NCBI RefSeq assembly: GCF_004358695.1
Contig: NZ_SNAA01000001.1
Location: 372,001-436,000 of the forward strand
DNA length: 64,000 nucleotides
Source: Palleronia sediminis
Lineage (GTDB): Bacteria; Pseudomonadota; Alphaproteobacteria; Rhodobacterales; Rhodobacteraceae
Direction: 5' to 3'
In this document: one piece after another, positions 18,724 to 26,625 of the stretch
How the letters are laid out: the number at the start of each line of letters is the position of its first letter
Position numbering within the stretch: the first letter of the stretch is position 1
Made by a program: the position numbers and the translations under genes
The notes under the pieces: generated by a model
Told to the model about the DNA's origin: nothing
What the model saw: only the letters and a program-made list of their open reading frames with translations
Database searches by the model: none

Positions 18724-19005
18724 ATAGGCCGGGCGGCGCATCGCCCCCGCCGCCGCGCGGCGGCGCGAACGGGTTCGGCCCGGAAAGCCGGTGGCGGCTT
18801 CGGGCTGGATCCGTATCGTCGTGGATGGGATGGAAACAGGGCGGCGCCGCCGGGGCACGAGAGCAGGGGACGGGGCGTCACCCCCGGCCGTTCGTCTCAC
18901 CGGTGAGAGCGGTTGGCAGATCCGTCCGGGCGCAACCCCGAACGACCCCTCCCCGATCTCGCTGTCTTCCTTTGCGCGCAGGGGCTTTCTAGCATGACAG
19001 GTCTT

Positions 19006-19022
19006 GCCGTTCGGTAAACGGC
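19006..19022 (-). terminator. Small hairpin after the alpha/beta hydrolase gene
   Basis: GCCGTT and AACGGC pair around CGGTA, 7 bases past the hydrolase stop on the minus strand. The stem is short and no U run follows, so termination is uncertain. Confidence 0.35.
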
Positions 19023-19029
19023 GCGGACG

Positions 19030-19851
19030 CTAGCCCTTGAGGAAATCCACGAGGTCGCGCGACAGCCGGTCGGCATGGGTGGCGATCAGCCCGTGCGGGG
19101 CGCCGTCGTATTCGCGGAGCTCGGCACCCTCGATGGAGGCGGCCGCCCGCCGCCCCGACACGTCGATGGGCACTACCGAATCGCCGGTGCCGTGGACGAC
19201 CAGCACCGGGATATCGAAGGCCTTCATGTCGGGGCGCAGGTCGGTGCGGCCGAAGGCGTCGATGCAGGACAGCGTGGCCCTGGGGCTTGCCATCATCGCC
19301 ATGCCCCATGTCCAGTCGAGCACGCCCGCGCTGACGCCGCCCCCCTCGGTGTCCTGCCCGTAAAAGCCCGGCAGGAAATCGCGCAGGAATTGCGGCCGGT
19401 CCTCGGTCACGCCCTGTTCCATCTGCTCGAACACCTCGGGCGCGACGCCCTCGGGATTGTCGCGCGTCTTAAGCATGAAGGGCGCGATCGACGAGATCAG
19501 CACGGCCTGGCGCAGCCGCGCCGTGCCGTGGCGCGCCACGTATCGCGCCACCTCGCCGCCGCCCATCGAAAAGCCCACCAACGCCGCGTCGCGCAGGTCG
19601 AGCCCGTCGATCACCGAGGCGAGATCGTCGGCCATCGTGTCGTAATCGTAGCCGCCGAAGGGCTGGCCCGACCGCCCGAAGCCGCGCCGGTCGTAGCTGA
19701 CCACGCGGTATCCCGCATCGGCGAGCGAGAGGGCCTGACGCTCCCAGCTGTCGGCATTGAGCGGCCAGCCGTGGATGAGGATGACGGGGCGGCCCTCGCC
19801 CCAGTCCTTGACGAAAAGCTCGGTCTTGTCGGCGGTGCGGATGATGGGCAT
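19030..19851 (-). CDS. Alpha/beta hydrolase (chloroperoxidase/esterase-like)
   Basis: A 273-residue alpha/beta hydrolase. I chose ATG at 19851 because AAGGAG lies 8 bases upstream and the protein then opens [20 protein letters not shown] as in cofactor-free haloperoxidase/esterase relatives. Oxyanion region [12 protein letters not shown]; nucleophile elbow GFSMGG with Ser95; C-terminal His in [10 protein letters not shown]. Cytoplasmic, substrate unknown. It is on the opposite strand inside the his gene series and has no obvious link to histidine synthesis. Confidence 0.92.
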   Translation of the reverse strand: MPIIRTADKTELFVKDWGEGRPVILIHGWPLNADSWERQALSLADAGYRVVSYDRRGFGRSGQPFGGYDYDTMADDLASVIDGLDLRDAALVGFSMGGGEVARYVARHGTARLRQAVLISSIAPFMLKTRDNPEGVAPEVFEQMEQGVTEDRPQFLRDFLPGFYGQDTEGGGVSAGVLDWTWGMAMMASPRATLSCIDAFGRTDLRPDMKAFDIPVLVVHGTGDSVVPIDVSGRRAAASIEGAELREYDGAPHGLIATHADRLSRDLVDFLKG

Positions 19852-20002
19852 CGGTGGGCTCCTTGGTTCGGTCTCGCGGTCCGGGCGGATCGCAGGCCCA
19901 ACGGCGCGCGCCCCGCCCGCGTTCCGCGCAGCGGCCGGCGGCTTGGCAAACCGTCCGCGCGCGCCTAGACCCGGCCGCGCGTCAGTCACGAGGGAGCGCG
20001 CC

Positions 20003-20722
20003 ATGATCCTCTATCCCGCCATCGACCTGAAGGACGGCCAGTGCGTGCGGCTGCTCAAGGGCGACATGGAGGCCGCGACGGTGTTCGGCGACGACCCGGC
20101 CGCGCAGGCGGCGGCCTTCGAGGCGGCGGGCTGCGACTGGCTGCACCTTGTGGACCTGAACGGCGCCTTTGCCGGGCAGCCGGTGAACGGCGACGCGGTC
20201 GAGGCCATCCTCGGGCGCGTCTCGGTGCCCGCCCAGCTTGGCGGGGGCATCCGCGACATGGCCACCATCGAGCGCTGGCTGGAGCGCGGGATCGCGCGGG
20301 TGATCCTCGGCACGGTCGCGGTCGAGGCGCCCGATCTGGTGCGCGAGGCGGCGCGCGCCTTTCCCGGCCGCATCGCGGTGGGGCTCGACGCGCGCGATGG
20401 CCGCGTGGCCACCCGCGGCTGGGCCGAGGAGACCGACATAAAGGTGACCGAGCTTGCCCGCAGTTTCGAGGATGCCGGGGTGGCGGCGCTGATCTACACC
20501 GATATCGACCGCGACGGCGCCATGGGCGGGCCGAATGTCGCGGCGACCGCTGCGCTCGCGCGCGCCGTCGACATCCCCGTGATCGCCAGCGGCGGGGTGG
20601 CGTCGCTGGGCGACCTGGTCGCGCTGCGCGATACCGGCGTCGTTGCGGGCGCGATCTCGGGGCGGGCGCTCTACGACGGGGCGCTCGACCTCGGCGCGGC
20701 GCTGGAGGCGCTGCGCGGCTGA
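20003..20722 (+). CDS. hisA: ProFAR isomerase (HisA)
   Basis: A 239-residue (beta/alpha)8 barrel, the Amadori isomerase of histidine synthesis. It opens [17 protein letters not shown] with the catalytic Asp8; the second catalytic Asp is in [10 protein letters not shown]; phosphate-binding loops LGGGIRD and [10 protein letters not shown] are present. AGGGAG lies upstream of the chosen ATG. It is divergent from the hydrolase gene and convergent with the DUF302 gene. Confidence 0.97.
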   Translation: MILYPAIDLKDGQCVRLLKGDMEAATVFGDDPAAQAAAFEAAGCDWLHLVDLNGAFAGQPVNGDAVEAILGRVSVPAQLGGGIRDMATIERWLERGIARVILGTVAVEAPDLVREAARAFPGRIAVGLDARDGRVATRGWAEETDIKVTELARSFEDAGVAALIYTDIDRDGAMGGPNVAATAALARAVDIPVIASGGVASLGDLVALRDTGVVAGAISGRALYDGALDLGAALEALRG

Positions 20723-20731
20723 GGCGGGGGG

Positions 20732-21172
20732 CTACTGCGTCGCGGATTGCACGAAATTGTTGACGACCTCCTCGATCTTGTCGATCGCCTCGAGATCGCC
20801 GTCCACGTCGAACTCGTCGAACATCGACTCGACCTCGGGCCAGACGATATGGGTCCGGCCGTCATCGTCGGCATAGACCAGCATCTTCATCGGCAGCACC
20901 AGCCCGGCGCGGGGATCGGCCTGCATGATCGGCGTGCCCAGCCGGGGATTGCCGAAGATGAGAAGCTGCGCGTCGTTCATCGCCATGCCCACGGCATCGG
21001 CGCCGCCGGCGTGATCGACCTTGGCGAAGATCGTGGCGCCGGCCTCGGCGACGGCGATCTCGAGCCGGTTCATCACCTCGGCCACGCTGCCCTCGGCCTC
21101 GGCGGTCTCGATTTCGGCGGCGGCGGCCATGGGCAGGACGGCAAGCGCCAGGGCGGGCAGGATACGGGTCAT
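20732..21172 (-). CDS. DUF302 domain exported protein
   Basis: A 146-residue protein with a signal peptide ([19 protein letters not shown], likely cleaved after Ala), followed by a DUF302 domain ([27 protein letters not shown], then [22 protein letters not shown]). I chose the start at 21172, preceded by GAGGAG. Family members are small periplasmic or lipoprotein-like domains of uncertain function. The gene sits on the opposite strand between hisA and hisF. Confidence 0.88.
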   Translation of the reverse strand: MTRILPALALAVLPMAAAAEIETAEAEGSVAEVMNRLEIAVAEAGATIFAKVDHAGGADAVGMAMNDAQLLIFGNPRLGTPIMQADPRAGLVLPMKMLVYADDDGRTHIVWPEVESMFDEFDVDGDLEAIDKIEEVVNNFVQSATQ

Positions 21173-21304
21173 CGGTTCACTCCTCTGTCGGGCGACAACC
21201 GGCGGGGCCGCAGCGCGGTTCCCCCCGGCCTTGCCGGCGCGGGGTCCGCGCTGTTGCCAAAGCCCGCGCGCTCCGGCATCCCCTGCCGCAACAGGAGGGC
21301 CGCC

Positions 21305-22066
21305 ATGCTCAAGACCCGGATCATTCCCTGCCTCGACGTGGCCGACGGGCGCGTGGTCAAGGGCGTCAATTTCGTCGACCTGCGCGATGCGGGCGACCCG
21401 GTGGACGCGGCGCGCGCCTATGACGCGGCGGGCGCGGACGAGCTCTGCTTTCTCGACATCCACGCCACGCACGAGAATCGCGGCACGCTCTACGAACTGG
21501 CGACCCGCACCGCCGAGCAATGCTTCATGCCGCTGACCATCGGCGGCGGCGTGCGCAGCGCCGACGACGTGCGCGACCTGCTCCTGGCGGGGGCGGACAA
21601 GGTCAGCTTCAACTCGGCGGCGGTGGCCGATCCCGACGTGGTCGCGCGCGCGGCCGACCGGTTCGGGAGCCAATGCATCGTCGTGGCCATCGACGCCAAG
21701 ACCGTGGCGCCCGGCCGCTGGGAGATCTTTACCCATGGCGGCCGCCGCCCCACCGGCATCGACGCCGTCGCATTCGCGCGCACGGTCGCCGACAAGGGCG
21801 CGGGCGAGATCCTGCTGACCTCGATGGATCGCGACGGCACGCGAGCGGGGTTCAACATCCCGCTCACCCGCGCGATCTCGGACGCGGTGCCGGTGCCGGT
21901 GATCGCTTCGGGCGGGGTCGGCACGCTCGATCACCTCGTCGAGGGCGTGACCGAGGGCGGGGCGAGTGCCGTGCTCGCCGCGTCGATCTTTCATTTCGGC
22001 GAGTTCACCATCGCCGAGGCCAAGGCGCATATGGCCGCGGCCGGTATCCCGGTGCGCCTGACATGA
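21305..22066 (+). CDS. hisF: Imidazole glycerol phosphate synthase, cyclase subunit
   Basis: A 253-residue (beta/alpha)8 barrel partner of HisH. Catalytic Asp11 is in [14 protein letters not shown] and the second Asp in LTSMDRDGT; phosphate loops IGGGVRS and [10 protein letters not shown] are present. AGGAGGG lies 6-12 bases upstream of the ATG. Its stop overlaps the hisE start (ATGA), so hisF-hisE are translationally coupled. Confidence 0.98.
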   Translation: MLKTRIIPCLDVADGRVVKGVNFVDLRDAGDPVDAARAYDAAGADELCFLDIHATHENRGTLYELATRTAEQCFMPLTIGGGVRSADDVRDLLLAGADKVSFNSAAVADPDVVARAADRFGSQCIVVAIDAKTVAPGRWEIFTHGGRRPTGIDAVAFARTVADKGAGEILLTSMDRDGTRAGFNIPLTRAISDAVPVPVIASGGVGTLDHLVEGVTEGGASAVLAASIFHFGEFTIAEAKAHMAAAGIPVRLT

Positions 22067-22374
22067 GCGCGCTCGACCGGCTGGCCGCCACCATCGCCGC
22101 ACGCCGCGACGCCGACCCCGAGACGAGCTGGACCGCGCGGCTGCTGGCGCAGGGCCCCGAGAAATGCGCCGAGAAATTCGGCGAAGAGGCCATCGAGGCC
22201 GTGATCGAGGCCGTGCGCGGCGACCGCGCGCGGCTGACGGCCGAGGCCGCGGATGCGCTGTTTCACCTGCTGGTCATGTGCGCCGCGCGCGACGTGAGCC
22301 TTGCCGATATCGAGGCCGAACTCGCCCGGCGCGAGGGGCGGTCGGGCATCGACGAGAAATCCGCGCGGCGCTAG
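22063..22374 (+). CDS. hisE: Phosphoribosyl-ATP pyrophosphatase
   Basis: A 103-residue all-helical MazG-like pyrophosphohydrolase, the second step of histidine synthesis. The metal-binding pattern [13 protein letters not shown] and later [12 protein letters not shown] is typical of HisE. The start overlaps the hisF stop by 4 bases. It overlaps the convergent CoA-binding protein gene by 4 bases at the stop codons. Confidence 0.97.
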   Translation: MSALDRLAATIAARRDADPETSWTARLLAQGPEKCAEKFGEEAIEAVIEAVRGDRARLTAEAADALFHLLVMCAARDVSLADIEAELARREGRSGIDEKSARR

Positions 22375-22802
22375 CGCGGCGCCGAGGCGGCGCCGAACAG
22401 GCGCGCATGTTCGATCACGGGGCAGCGATCCATCACCGCGGCCACGCCGCGGCCGCGCGCCATGGCCGCCGCCTCGGGATGGCCCGCCCCGATCTGCATC
22501 CACACGGTTTCGAGCGCGGGAAAGAGGTCGAGCGCCTCGGCGACCACGGCGGGCACATGCTCGGGGCTGCGAAAGATGTCGACCATCTGGATATCGCGCG
22601 GCAGATCGCCCAGACCAGCGGCGACGGGACGGCCGCAGACCGTGCGGCCCGCGTGGCCGGGGTTCACGGGAAAGACCTCGTAACCCATATCGACCAGCCA
22701 TTGCGTGACCCGATGGCTGGGCCGCTCGGGCTTGAGCGAGACGCCGACGACCGCGATGCGGCGCGTGTCGGCGAGGATGCGGCGGAACTCGTCATCGGTC
22801 AT
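22371..22802 (-). CDS. CoA-binding domain protein
   Basis: A 143-residue single Rossmann-like domain of the YccU/CoA-binding family. It shows IAVVGVSLKPERPSHRV, then GYEVFPVNPGHAGRTVCGRPV and IQMVDIFRSPEHVP, the three blocks that line the CoA or nucleotide pocket. I chose ATG at 22802 (MTDDEFRRIL). It is probably cytoplasmic; its role is not established. It lies downstream of rlmB on the same strand, behind a terminator. Confidence 0.9.
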   Translation of the reverse strand: MTDDEFRRILADTRRIAVVGVSLKPERPSHRVTQWLVDMGYEVFPVNPGHAGRTVCGRPVAAGLGDLPRDIQMVDIFRSPEHVPAVVAEALDLFPALETVWMQIGAGHPEAAAMARGRGVAAVMDRCPVIEHARLFGAASAPR

Positions 22803-22830
22803 GCGCGACGATCTGGCGCTGCGCGCGCCA

Positions 22831-22852
22831 CTGGCAAGGGGCTGGCAAGGGG
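22831..22852. repeat. 11-bp tandem duplication
   Basis: CTGGCAAGGGG occurs twice back to back just upstream of the CoA-binding protein gene. On the minus strand it lies 29-50 bases before that start codon, where a promoter would be expected. Confidence 0.6.
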
Positions 22853-22857
22853 CGCAG

Positions 22858-22885
22858 AAAAATGGCCCGAGCGGGGCCCGGGCCA
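22858..22885 (-). terminator. Rho-independent terminator between rlmB and the CoA-binding gene
   Basis: On the minus strand TGGCCCG and CGGGCCA form a 7-bp stem (22863-22869 with 22879-22885) followed by five U residues (22858-22862). It is 113 bases beyond the rlmB stop and should isolate rlmB from the next gene. Confidence 0.75.
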
Positions 22886-22998
22886 AGGTATGGAACGAGG
22901 GACAGTGATGAGGCGACGGGTGTTCCAGCCCGCCGCACCATTCAATCTGGCATGTTTGCGCCAAAAAACATCCCCGGTCGCGGCAACGTGATTCGCGT

Positions 22999-23775
22999 TC
23001 AGCCCCGCAACGCCTGCGCCGCGGCATAAAGTGCCACCGCCGCCGCATTCGACACGTTGAGCGATCCGAACCCGCCGGCCGCCTCGATCCGCACCAGCGC
23101 GTCGCAGGTCTCGCGGGTGCGCGCGCGCAGGCCCGGCCCCTCGGCGCCCAGCACCAACGCCACCGGCGCGCCCCGCCCTTGGGCCAGGGCCGCGCCCAGC
23201 GTCACCGGGGCCTCGCCGTCGAGCCCGAGCAGGCGGAACCCCATCGCGCGCAGCTCCTCCATCGCGGCGGCGAGGTTGCCGACCCGCAGATAGGGCTGCC
23301 GCTCGAGCGCGCCCGACGCCGTCTTGGCCAGCGCCCCGGTCTCGGGGGCCGAGTGGCGCGCGGGCGCGATCACGGCGCGGGCGCCGAACACCTCGGCCGA
23401 GCGCAGCACCGCGCCCACGTTATGCGGATCGGTGACGCGGTCGAGACAGACGACCAGCGGCGCGCCGGCGCCCCCCGCGACCCGGTCGAGCGGCCCCCAA
23501 TCGAGCGGCCGCACCAGCAGCGCCGCGCCCTGGTGAACCGACCCCGGATCGAGCGGCACCGGGAACCGGCGCGGATCGGCGATCTCGGGCGCGATCCCCG
23601 CCGCCTCCACGGCATCGCCGATCCGGTCGGCGGCGTTGCGCGTCAGCACGAGGCGCAGCTTTTCGCGGGCGGGGTTGGCCAGCGCGTCGCGCACCGCGTG
23701 CAGGCCAAATAGCCAAAGCTCGTTGGCGCGCGCGGCCTGCTCTTTCTCGATCACCCACCTGGGTTTCTGCGCCAT
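22999..23775 (-). CDS. rlmB: 23S rRNA (guanosine-2'-O-)-methyltransferase, SpoU class
   Basis: A 258-residue SPOUT methyltransferase. The N-terminal substrate-binding domain starts at ELWLFGLHAVRDAL. The C-terminal knot shows the three SpoU motifs: LDRVTDPHNVGAVLRSAE, LVLGAEGPGLR and GSLNVSNAAAVALYA. RlmB modifies G2251 in the 23S peptidyl-transferase loop. The start at 23775 is divergent from the tRNA-Tyr gene. RlmB is the most likely member given length and motif details; another SpoU paralogue is possible. Confidence 0.92.
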   Translation of the reverse strand: MAQKPRWVIEKEQAARANELWLFGLHAVRDALANPAREKLRLVLTRNAADRIGDAVEAAGIAPEIADPRRFPVPLDPGSVHQGAALLVRPLDWGPLDRVAGGAGAPLVVCLDRVTDPHNVGAVLRSAEVFGARAVIAPARHSAPETGALAKTASGALERQPYLRVGNLAAAMEELRAMGFRLLGLDGEAPVTLGAALAQGRGAPVALVLGAEGPGLRARTRETCDALVRIEAAGGFGSLNVSNAAAVALYAAAQALRG

Positions 23776-23842
23776 GACCGGGGCCCTCCTGCGGTCCGGC
23801 CTGCATGTCCTTCCCCGCGCCCGCGATCAAGCGATTTTCGGG

Positions 23843-23870
23843 TTGACGGCTGGGGGGCGCGGCGATACCT
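23843..23870 (+). promoter_or_regulatory. Sigma-70-type promoter of tRNA-Tyr
   Basis: TTGACG (23843-23848) and ATACCT (23865-23870) are separated by 16 bases, and the -10 element ends 12 bases before the mature tRNA start. Assigned from similarity to consensus only. Confidence 0.6.
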
Positions 23871-23882
23871 CGCCGCCCTAGT

Positions 23883-23966
23883 GGGCGACAGGCCGCAAGG
23901 TGTGGCAGGGGACTGTAACTCCCTCGCGGAGACGCACGCCTGGTTCGATTCCAGGGTCGCCCACCA
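23883..23966 (+). tRNA. tRNA-Tyr (anticodon GTA)
   Basis: An 84-base class II tRNA read directly from the sequence. Acceptor GGGCGAC (23883-23889) pairs fully with GTCGCCC (23956-23962); discriminator A and encoded CCA (23964-23966). Anticodon arm GGGGA-CTGTAAC-TCCCT has anticodon GTA at 23915-23917. T arm CCTGG-TTCGATT-CCAGG is perfect. The 14-base variable region can form a 3-bp stem (GCG/CGC), as expected for bacterial tRNA-Tyr. The D arm is unusual: a 3-bp stem GCC/GGC, A rather than U at position 8 and no obvious A14. It decodes UAU and UAC. Confidence 0.93.
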
Positions 23967-24273
23967 CTTGATCGCACAGTTTGGCGTCCAGCCCAAATTT
24001 CACCCCGCAGGATTCCGTCGAGGTCGGCGGGGCTTTGCCCCGTCCGGTCTGCGACCGGACTCCCCAGGATATTTGGGCGGAGGAAAAACGGGCGGGTGGT
24101 TTTCCTCCGGGCAAGTATCCTCGGGGGGAGGCGCCGCGTAGCGGCGGCGGGGGGCAGACGGCCCCCCTGCCCGGCGTGCCTCTCGCGCTTGCGCCCGAAA
24201 TTGTCGCGTGCATGTCGCTTTTCCGCTGTCTTCGGCGGTGATATTCGGCGCGCGCAACAGGATCGGACCCCGC
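23967..24273. other. Gap between tRNA-Tyr and the glycosyltransferase-like gene (307 bp)
   Basis: No credible gene. The gap contains a long imperfect inverted repeat (24062-24125), GC-rich runs, and the presumed promoter of the gene at 24274. I found no integrase fragment and no direct copy of the tRNA 3' end, so there is no evidence of an integrated element. Confidence 0.55.
24062..24125. repeat. Long imperfect inverted repeat downstream of tRNA-Tyr
   Basis: Arm 24062-24087 and arm 24100-24125 are complementary at 22 of 26 positions with a 12-base loop. Each arm contains a GGATA(T/C)TTG block followed by GGAGGAAAA, which resembles the dispersed GGGTATTT/GAGAAGA motif seen elsewhere. It could act as a transcription end for the tRNA or be a relic of a small repeat element. 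Confidence 0.75.
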
Positions 24274-25263
24274 ATGACCGCAGAGCCTTTCGATGTCGTC
24301 GTGATCGGCCAGAAGGGGCGGGTGGGGTACGAGGCGATCCTCTTCGCCGCCTCGCTGCGCAGGGCCGATCCGGGATTCGCGGGGCGGCTCATCGTGGCCG
24401 AGCCGAGGCCCGGCGGGGCCTGGCCGGGCGACCCGCGGATGAGCGATGCGCAGCGCGACCTGCTTGCGGGCGAGCTCTGCGCCGAGATCCGGCCTTTCGA
24501 CGCGGTTCATTTCGGCGCCGCCTATCCGCAGGGCAACAAGATCGAGGCGCTGGCCGCGCTCGATCCCGGCGCGCCCTTTGTCTTTTTCGACAGCGACACG
24601 CTGGTGACGGGGCCGCTGAGCGCGGTGCCCTTCGATTTCGACCGGCCCTGCGCATCGCTGCGGCGCGAGGGGACATGGCCCGAGATCGAGTTTTACGGGC
24701 CGGGATATTCCGAGATCTGGGGGTCGCTCTACGACCTCATGGGGCTCGATTTCGCAAGCTCGCTCGACCCCGATCAGCCCGACGAGTACTGGGAGCGGTA
24801 TCTCTATTTCAACGCCGGCTGGTTCTTTTACCGCTGCGGGCCGAGTTTCGGGCGGCGCTATCTCGAGACCGCGCTGGCCATCCGCGACCGCACGCCGCGT
24901 GCGGCCGAGCTGCAATCGCTCGATCCGTGGCTCGACCAGGTGGCGCTGCCGCTGGTCGTCCACGCCCTGGGCGGCGGGCGGCGGACGATCCCCGAGGGGC
25001 TGCTCGACGGGTCGGTGACATGCCACTGGCGCGTCATGGGGCTGCTTTTCGCGCGCGAATCCGATGCCGCCGTGACCGCCGCGCTGGAGGCGATCCAGCC
25101 CAACCGCATCAAGAAGGTGTTGAAGGAGCACGAGCCGTTCCGGCGGTTCCTCTTGCAGGGGCGGGGCGCACGGGCGCGGGCGATGTTCGACCGCGCGGCC
25201 CTGCCCCGGCGCGAGCGCGCGATCCGCAACCGGCTGAAATCGGCGGGGCTCTGGATGCGCTGA
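24274..25263 (+). CDS. Putative GT-A-fold glycosyltransferase
   Basis: A 329-residue protein not firmly recognised. I chose ATG at 24274 (MTAEPFDVVVIGQKGR). The stretch APFVFFDSDTLVTGPL has the D-x-D pattern and surroundings of GT-A enzymes that bind a metal and a nucleotide sugar. Further on, RYLYFNAGWFFYR resembles the F-N-[AS]-G acceptor-site motif of GT8-like families. The C-terminal 60 residues are basic. The neighbours are Kdo biosynthesis genes, which fits a surface-polysaccharide role, but donor and acceptor are unknown. Related proteins are often annotated as hypothetical. Confidence 0.6.
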   Translation: MTAEPFDVVVIGQKGRVGYEAILFAASLRRADPGFAGRLIVAEPRPGGAWPGDPRMSDAQRDLLAGELCAEIRPFDAVHFGAAYPQGNKIEALAALDPGAPFVFFDSDTLVTGPLSAVPFDFDRPCASLRREGTWPEIEFYGPGYSEIWGSLYDLMGLDFASSLDPDQPDEYWERYLYFNAGWFFYRCGPSFGRRYLETALAIRDRTPRAAELQSLDPWLDQVALPLVVHALGGGRRTIPEGLLDGSVTCHWRVMGLLFARESDAAVTAALEAIQPNRIKKVLKEHEPFRRFLLQGRGARARAMFDRAALPRRERAIRNRLKSAGLWMR

Positions 25264-25307
25264 GCGGGGGTCTTGCGCCGGGGCGCGACCGCCCCGATCT
25301 GGGAGCC

Positions 25308-25631
25308 ATGGAGGAGCGTCATCCGATCTGCGGCCTGTGCGGCCGGCCCATCCCGCCCGATGTGCCGCAAAGCCTGCACCACCTCGTGCCCAAGCTCAGG
25401 GGCGGCAAGGGCGGCCCGGTGGTGCTGTTGCACCAGATCTGCCATTCCGAGATCCACGCCACGCTGACCGAGACCGAGCTTGCCCGCGATTACAGCACGC
25501 TCGGGGCGTTGCGCGCCCATCCGAGGATCGCGAAGTTCATCGGCTGGGTGTCACGCCGCCCGCCGGGGTTCCGCTCAAAGATCCCGGCGGGGCCGCGCAA
25601 GCGGCGGCGTCCGGGCCGCGGGGGGCTTTGA
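25308..25631 (+). CDS. Small HNH-domain protein
   Basis: A 107-residue protein starting MEERHPICGLCGRPIP, with a zinc-ligand-like CGLC pair. The His-His metal motif SLHHLVPKLRGG and the CHSEIHA motif together define a compact YisB-like HNH fold. The C-terminus is Arg/Lys/Pro-rich (GPRKRRRPGRGG). HNH domains cut nucleic acid, but the small stand-alone proteins of this type have no known target and I see no defence partner. It sits 44 bases after the glycosyltransferase-like gene. Confidence 0.82.
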   Translation: MEERHPICGLCGRPIPPDVPQSLHHLVPKLRGGKGGPVVLLHQICHSEIHATLTETELARDYSTLGALRAHPRIAKFIGWVSRRPPGFRSKIPAGPRKRRRPGRGGL

Positions 25632-25663
25632 CCGCGCACGAGCCGCCCGTTATGGGGGGCGCC

Positions 25664-26623
25664 ATGACCGACGATGCCATCCTTGCCGCGGCCGAACGGG
25701 TGCTGAGCGTCGAAGCCGCGGCGCTGAGCGCGCTCGCGCGCGACCTTCCGGCAGATTTCACGGGGGCCGTCCGCGCGATCCGCGCCTGCACGGGGCGGGT
25801 CATCGTGGCGGGCGTCGGCAAGTCCGGCCATGTCGGACGCAAGATCGCGGCGACGCTGGCCTCGACCGGCACGCAGGCCAGTTTCGTCCACCCGACCGAG
25901 GCGAGCCATGGCGACCTGGGCATGATCGGGTCGGGCGATATCTGCCTGCTGATCTCGAACTCGGGCGAGACGGCCGAGCTGCGCGACCTGCTGGCCTATG
26001 CCAAGCGGTTCGCGATCCCGCTGGTCGGGCTGTCCTCGCGCGCCGACAGCACGCTGATGCGCGCCGCGGGGTTCCGGCTGCTGCTGCCGCCCATGGCCGA
26101 GGCCTGTCCGATGGGGCTGGCGCCCACCACCTCGACCACGGCCGCGCTGGCGCTGGGCGATGCGCTGGCCGTCGCCCTGATGGAGCTGCGCGGCTTTGGC
26201 GCCGAGCATTTCGCGGCCTTTCATCCCGGCGGCAAGCTCGGGGCGCAGCTCGCGCGGGTGGAGGAGTTCATGCATGGCGGCGACGCCATCCCGCTCGTGC
26301 CCGTCGGGGCCGATATGGGCGAGACGCTGCTCGAGATGACGTCGAAAGGGTTCGGCATCACGGCCGTGACGGATGCGGCGGGGCGGCTGGCCGGTGTCGT
26401 GACCGATGGCGACCTGCGCCGCAACATGACCGACCTGATGACGCGCCGCGCGGGCGAGATCGCCACGCCCGACCCGGTGACGGCCGCGCCGGGGATGATG
26501 GCCGCGCAGGCGCTGGGGCTGCTCAACGCGCGCAAGATCTCGGTGCTGATCGTCTGCGACGACGACCGCCGCCCGGTGGGCGTGCTGCATATCCATGACC
26601 TTTTGCGCGCCGGGGTGGCCTGA
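25664..26623 (+). CDS. kdsD: Arabinose-5-phosphate isomerase
   Basis: A 319-residue KpsF/GutQ-type enzyme that converts ribulose-5-P to arabinose-5-P, the first step toward Kdo. N-terminal SIS domain with GVGKSGHVGRKIAATLAS and HPTEASHGDLGMI; C-terminal pair of CBS domains (for example GITAVTDAAGRLAGVVTDGDLRR). I chose ATG at 25664, since the frame upstream lacks family similarity. Two bases separate it from kdsB. Confidence 0.94.
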   Translation: MTDDAILAAAERVLSVEAAALSALARDLPADFTGAVRAIRACTGRVIVAGVGKSGHVGRKIAATLASTGTQASFVHPTEASHGDLGMIGSGDICLLISNSGETAELRDLLAYAKRFAIPLVGLSSRADSTLMRAAGFRLLLPPMAEACPMGLAPTTSTTAALALGDALAVALMELRGFGAEHFAAFHPGGKLGAQLARVEEFMHGGDAIPLVPVGADMGETLLEMTSKGFGITAVTDAAGRLAGVVTDGDLRRNMTDLMTRRAGEIATPDPVTAAPGMMAAQALGLLNARKISVLIVCDDDRRPVGVLHIHDLLRAGVA

Positions 26624-26625
26624 GC

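Larger units (their letters stand above)
18656..19029. other. Gap between hisH and the hydrolase gene (374 bp)
   Basis: No credible gene; the one open frame (18791-18997) lacks protein-like composition. The gap holds a hairpin (18661-18685), a copy of the dispersed GGGTATTT/GAGAAGAC motif (18702-18723), a 16-base perfect palindrome (18749-18764), a 14-base palindrome TCTCACCGGTGAGA (18895-18908) and a small hairpin just after the hydrolase stop (19006-19022). Confidence 0.6.

Noticed and set aside
18791-18997. 68-codon plus-strand frame in the gap after hisH
   Set aside because: No ribosome site, Arg/Gly/Ser-rich composition, no motif, and it spans the 14-bp palindrome. Treated as non-coding.
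22931-22960. Possible very short leader peptide (9 codons) on the minus strand after rlmB
   Set aside because: Too short, no ribosome site I could support, and no attenuator-like structure directly tied to it.
23883-24273. tRNA-Tyr as an integration site for a genomic island
   Set aside because: No integrase gene and no downstream repeat of the tRNA 3' end; the downstream genes are ordinary chromosomal ones.
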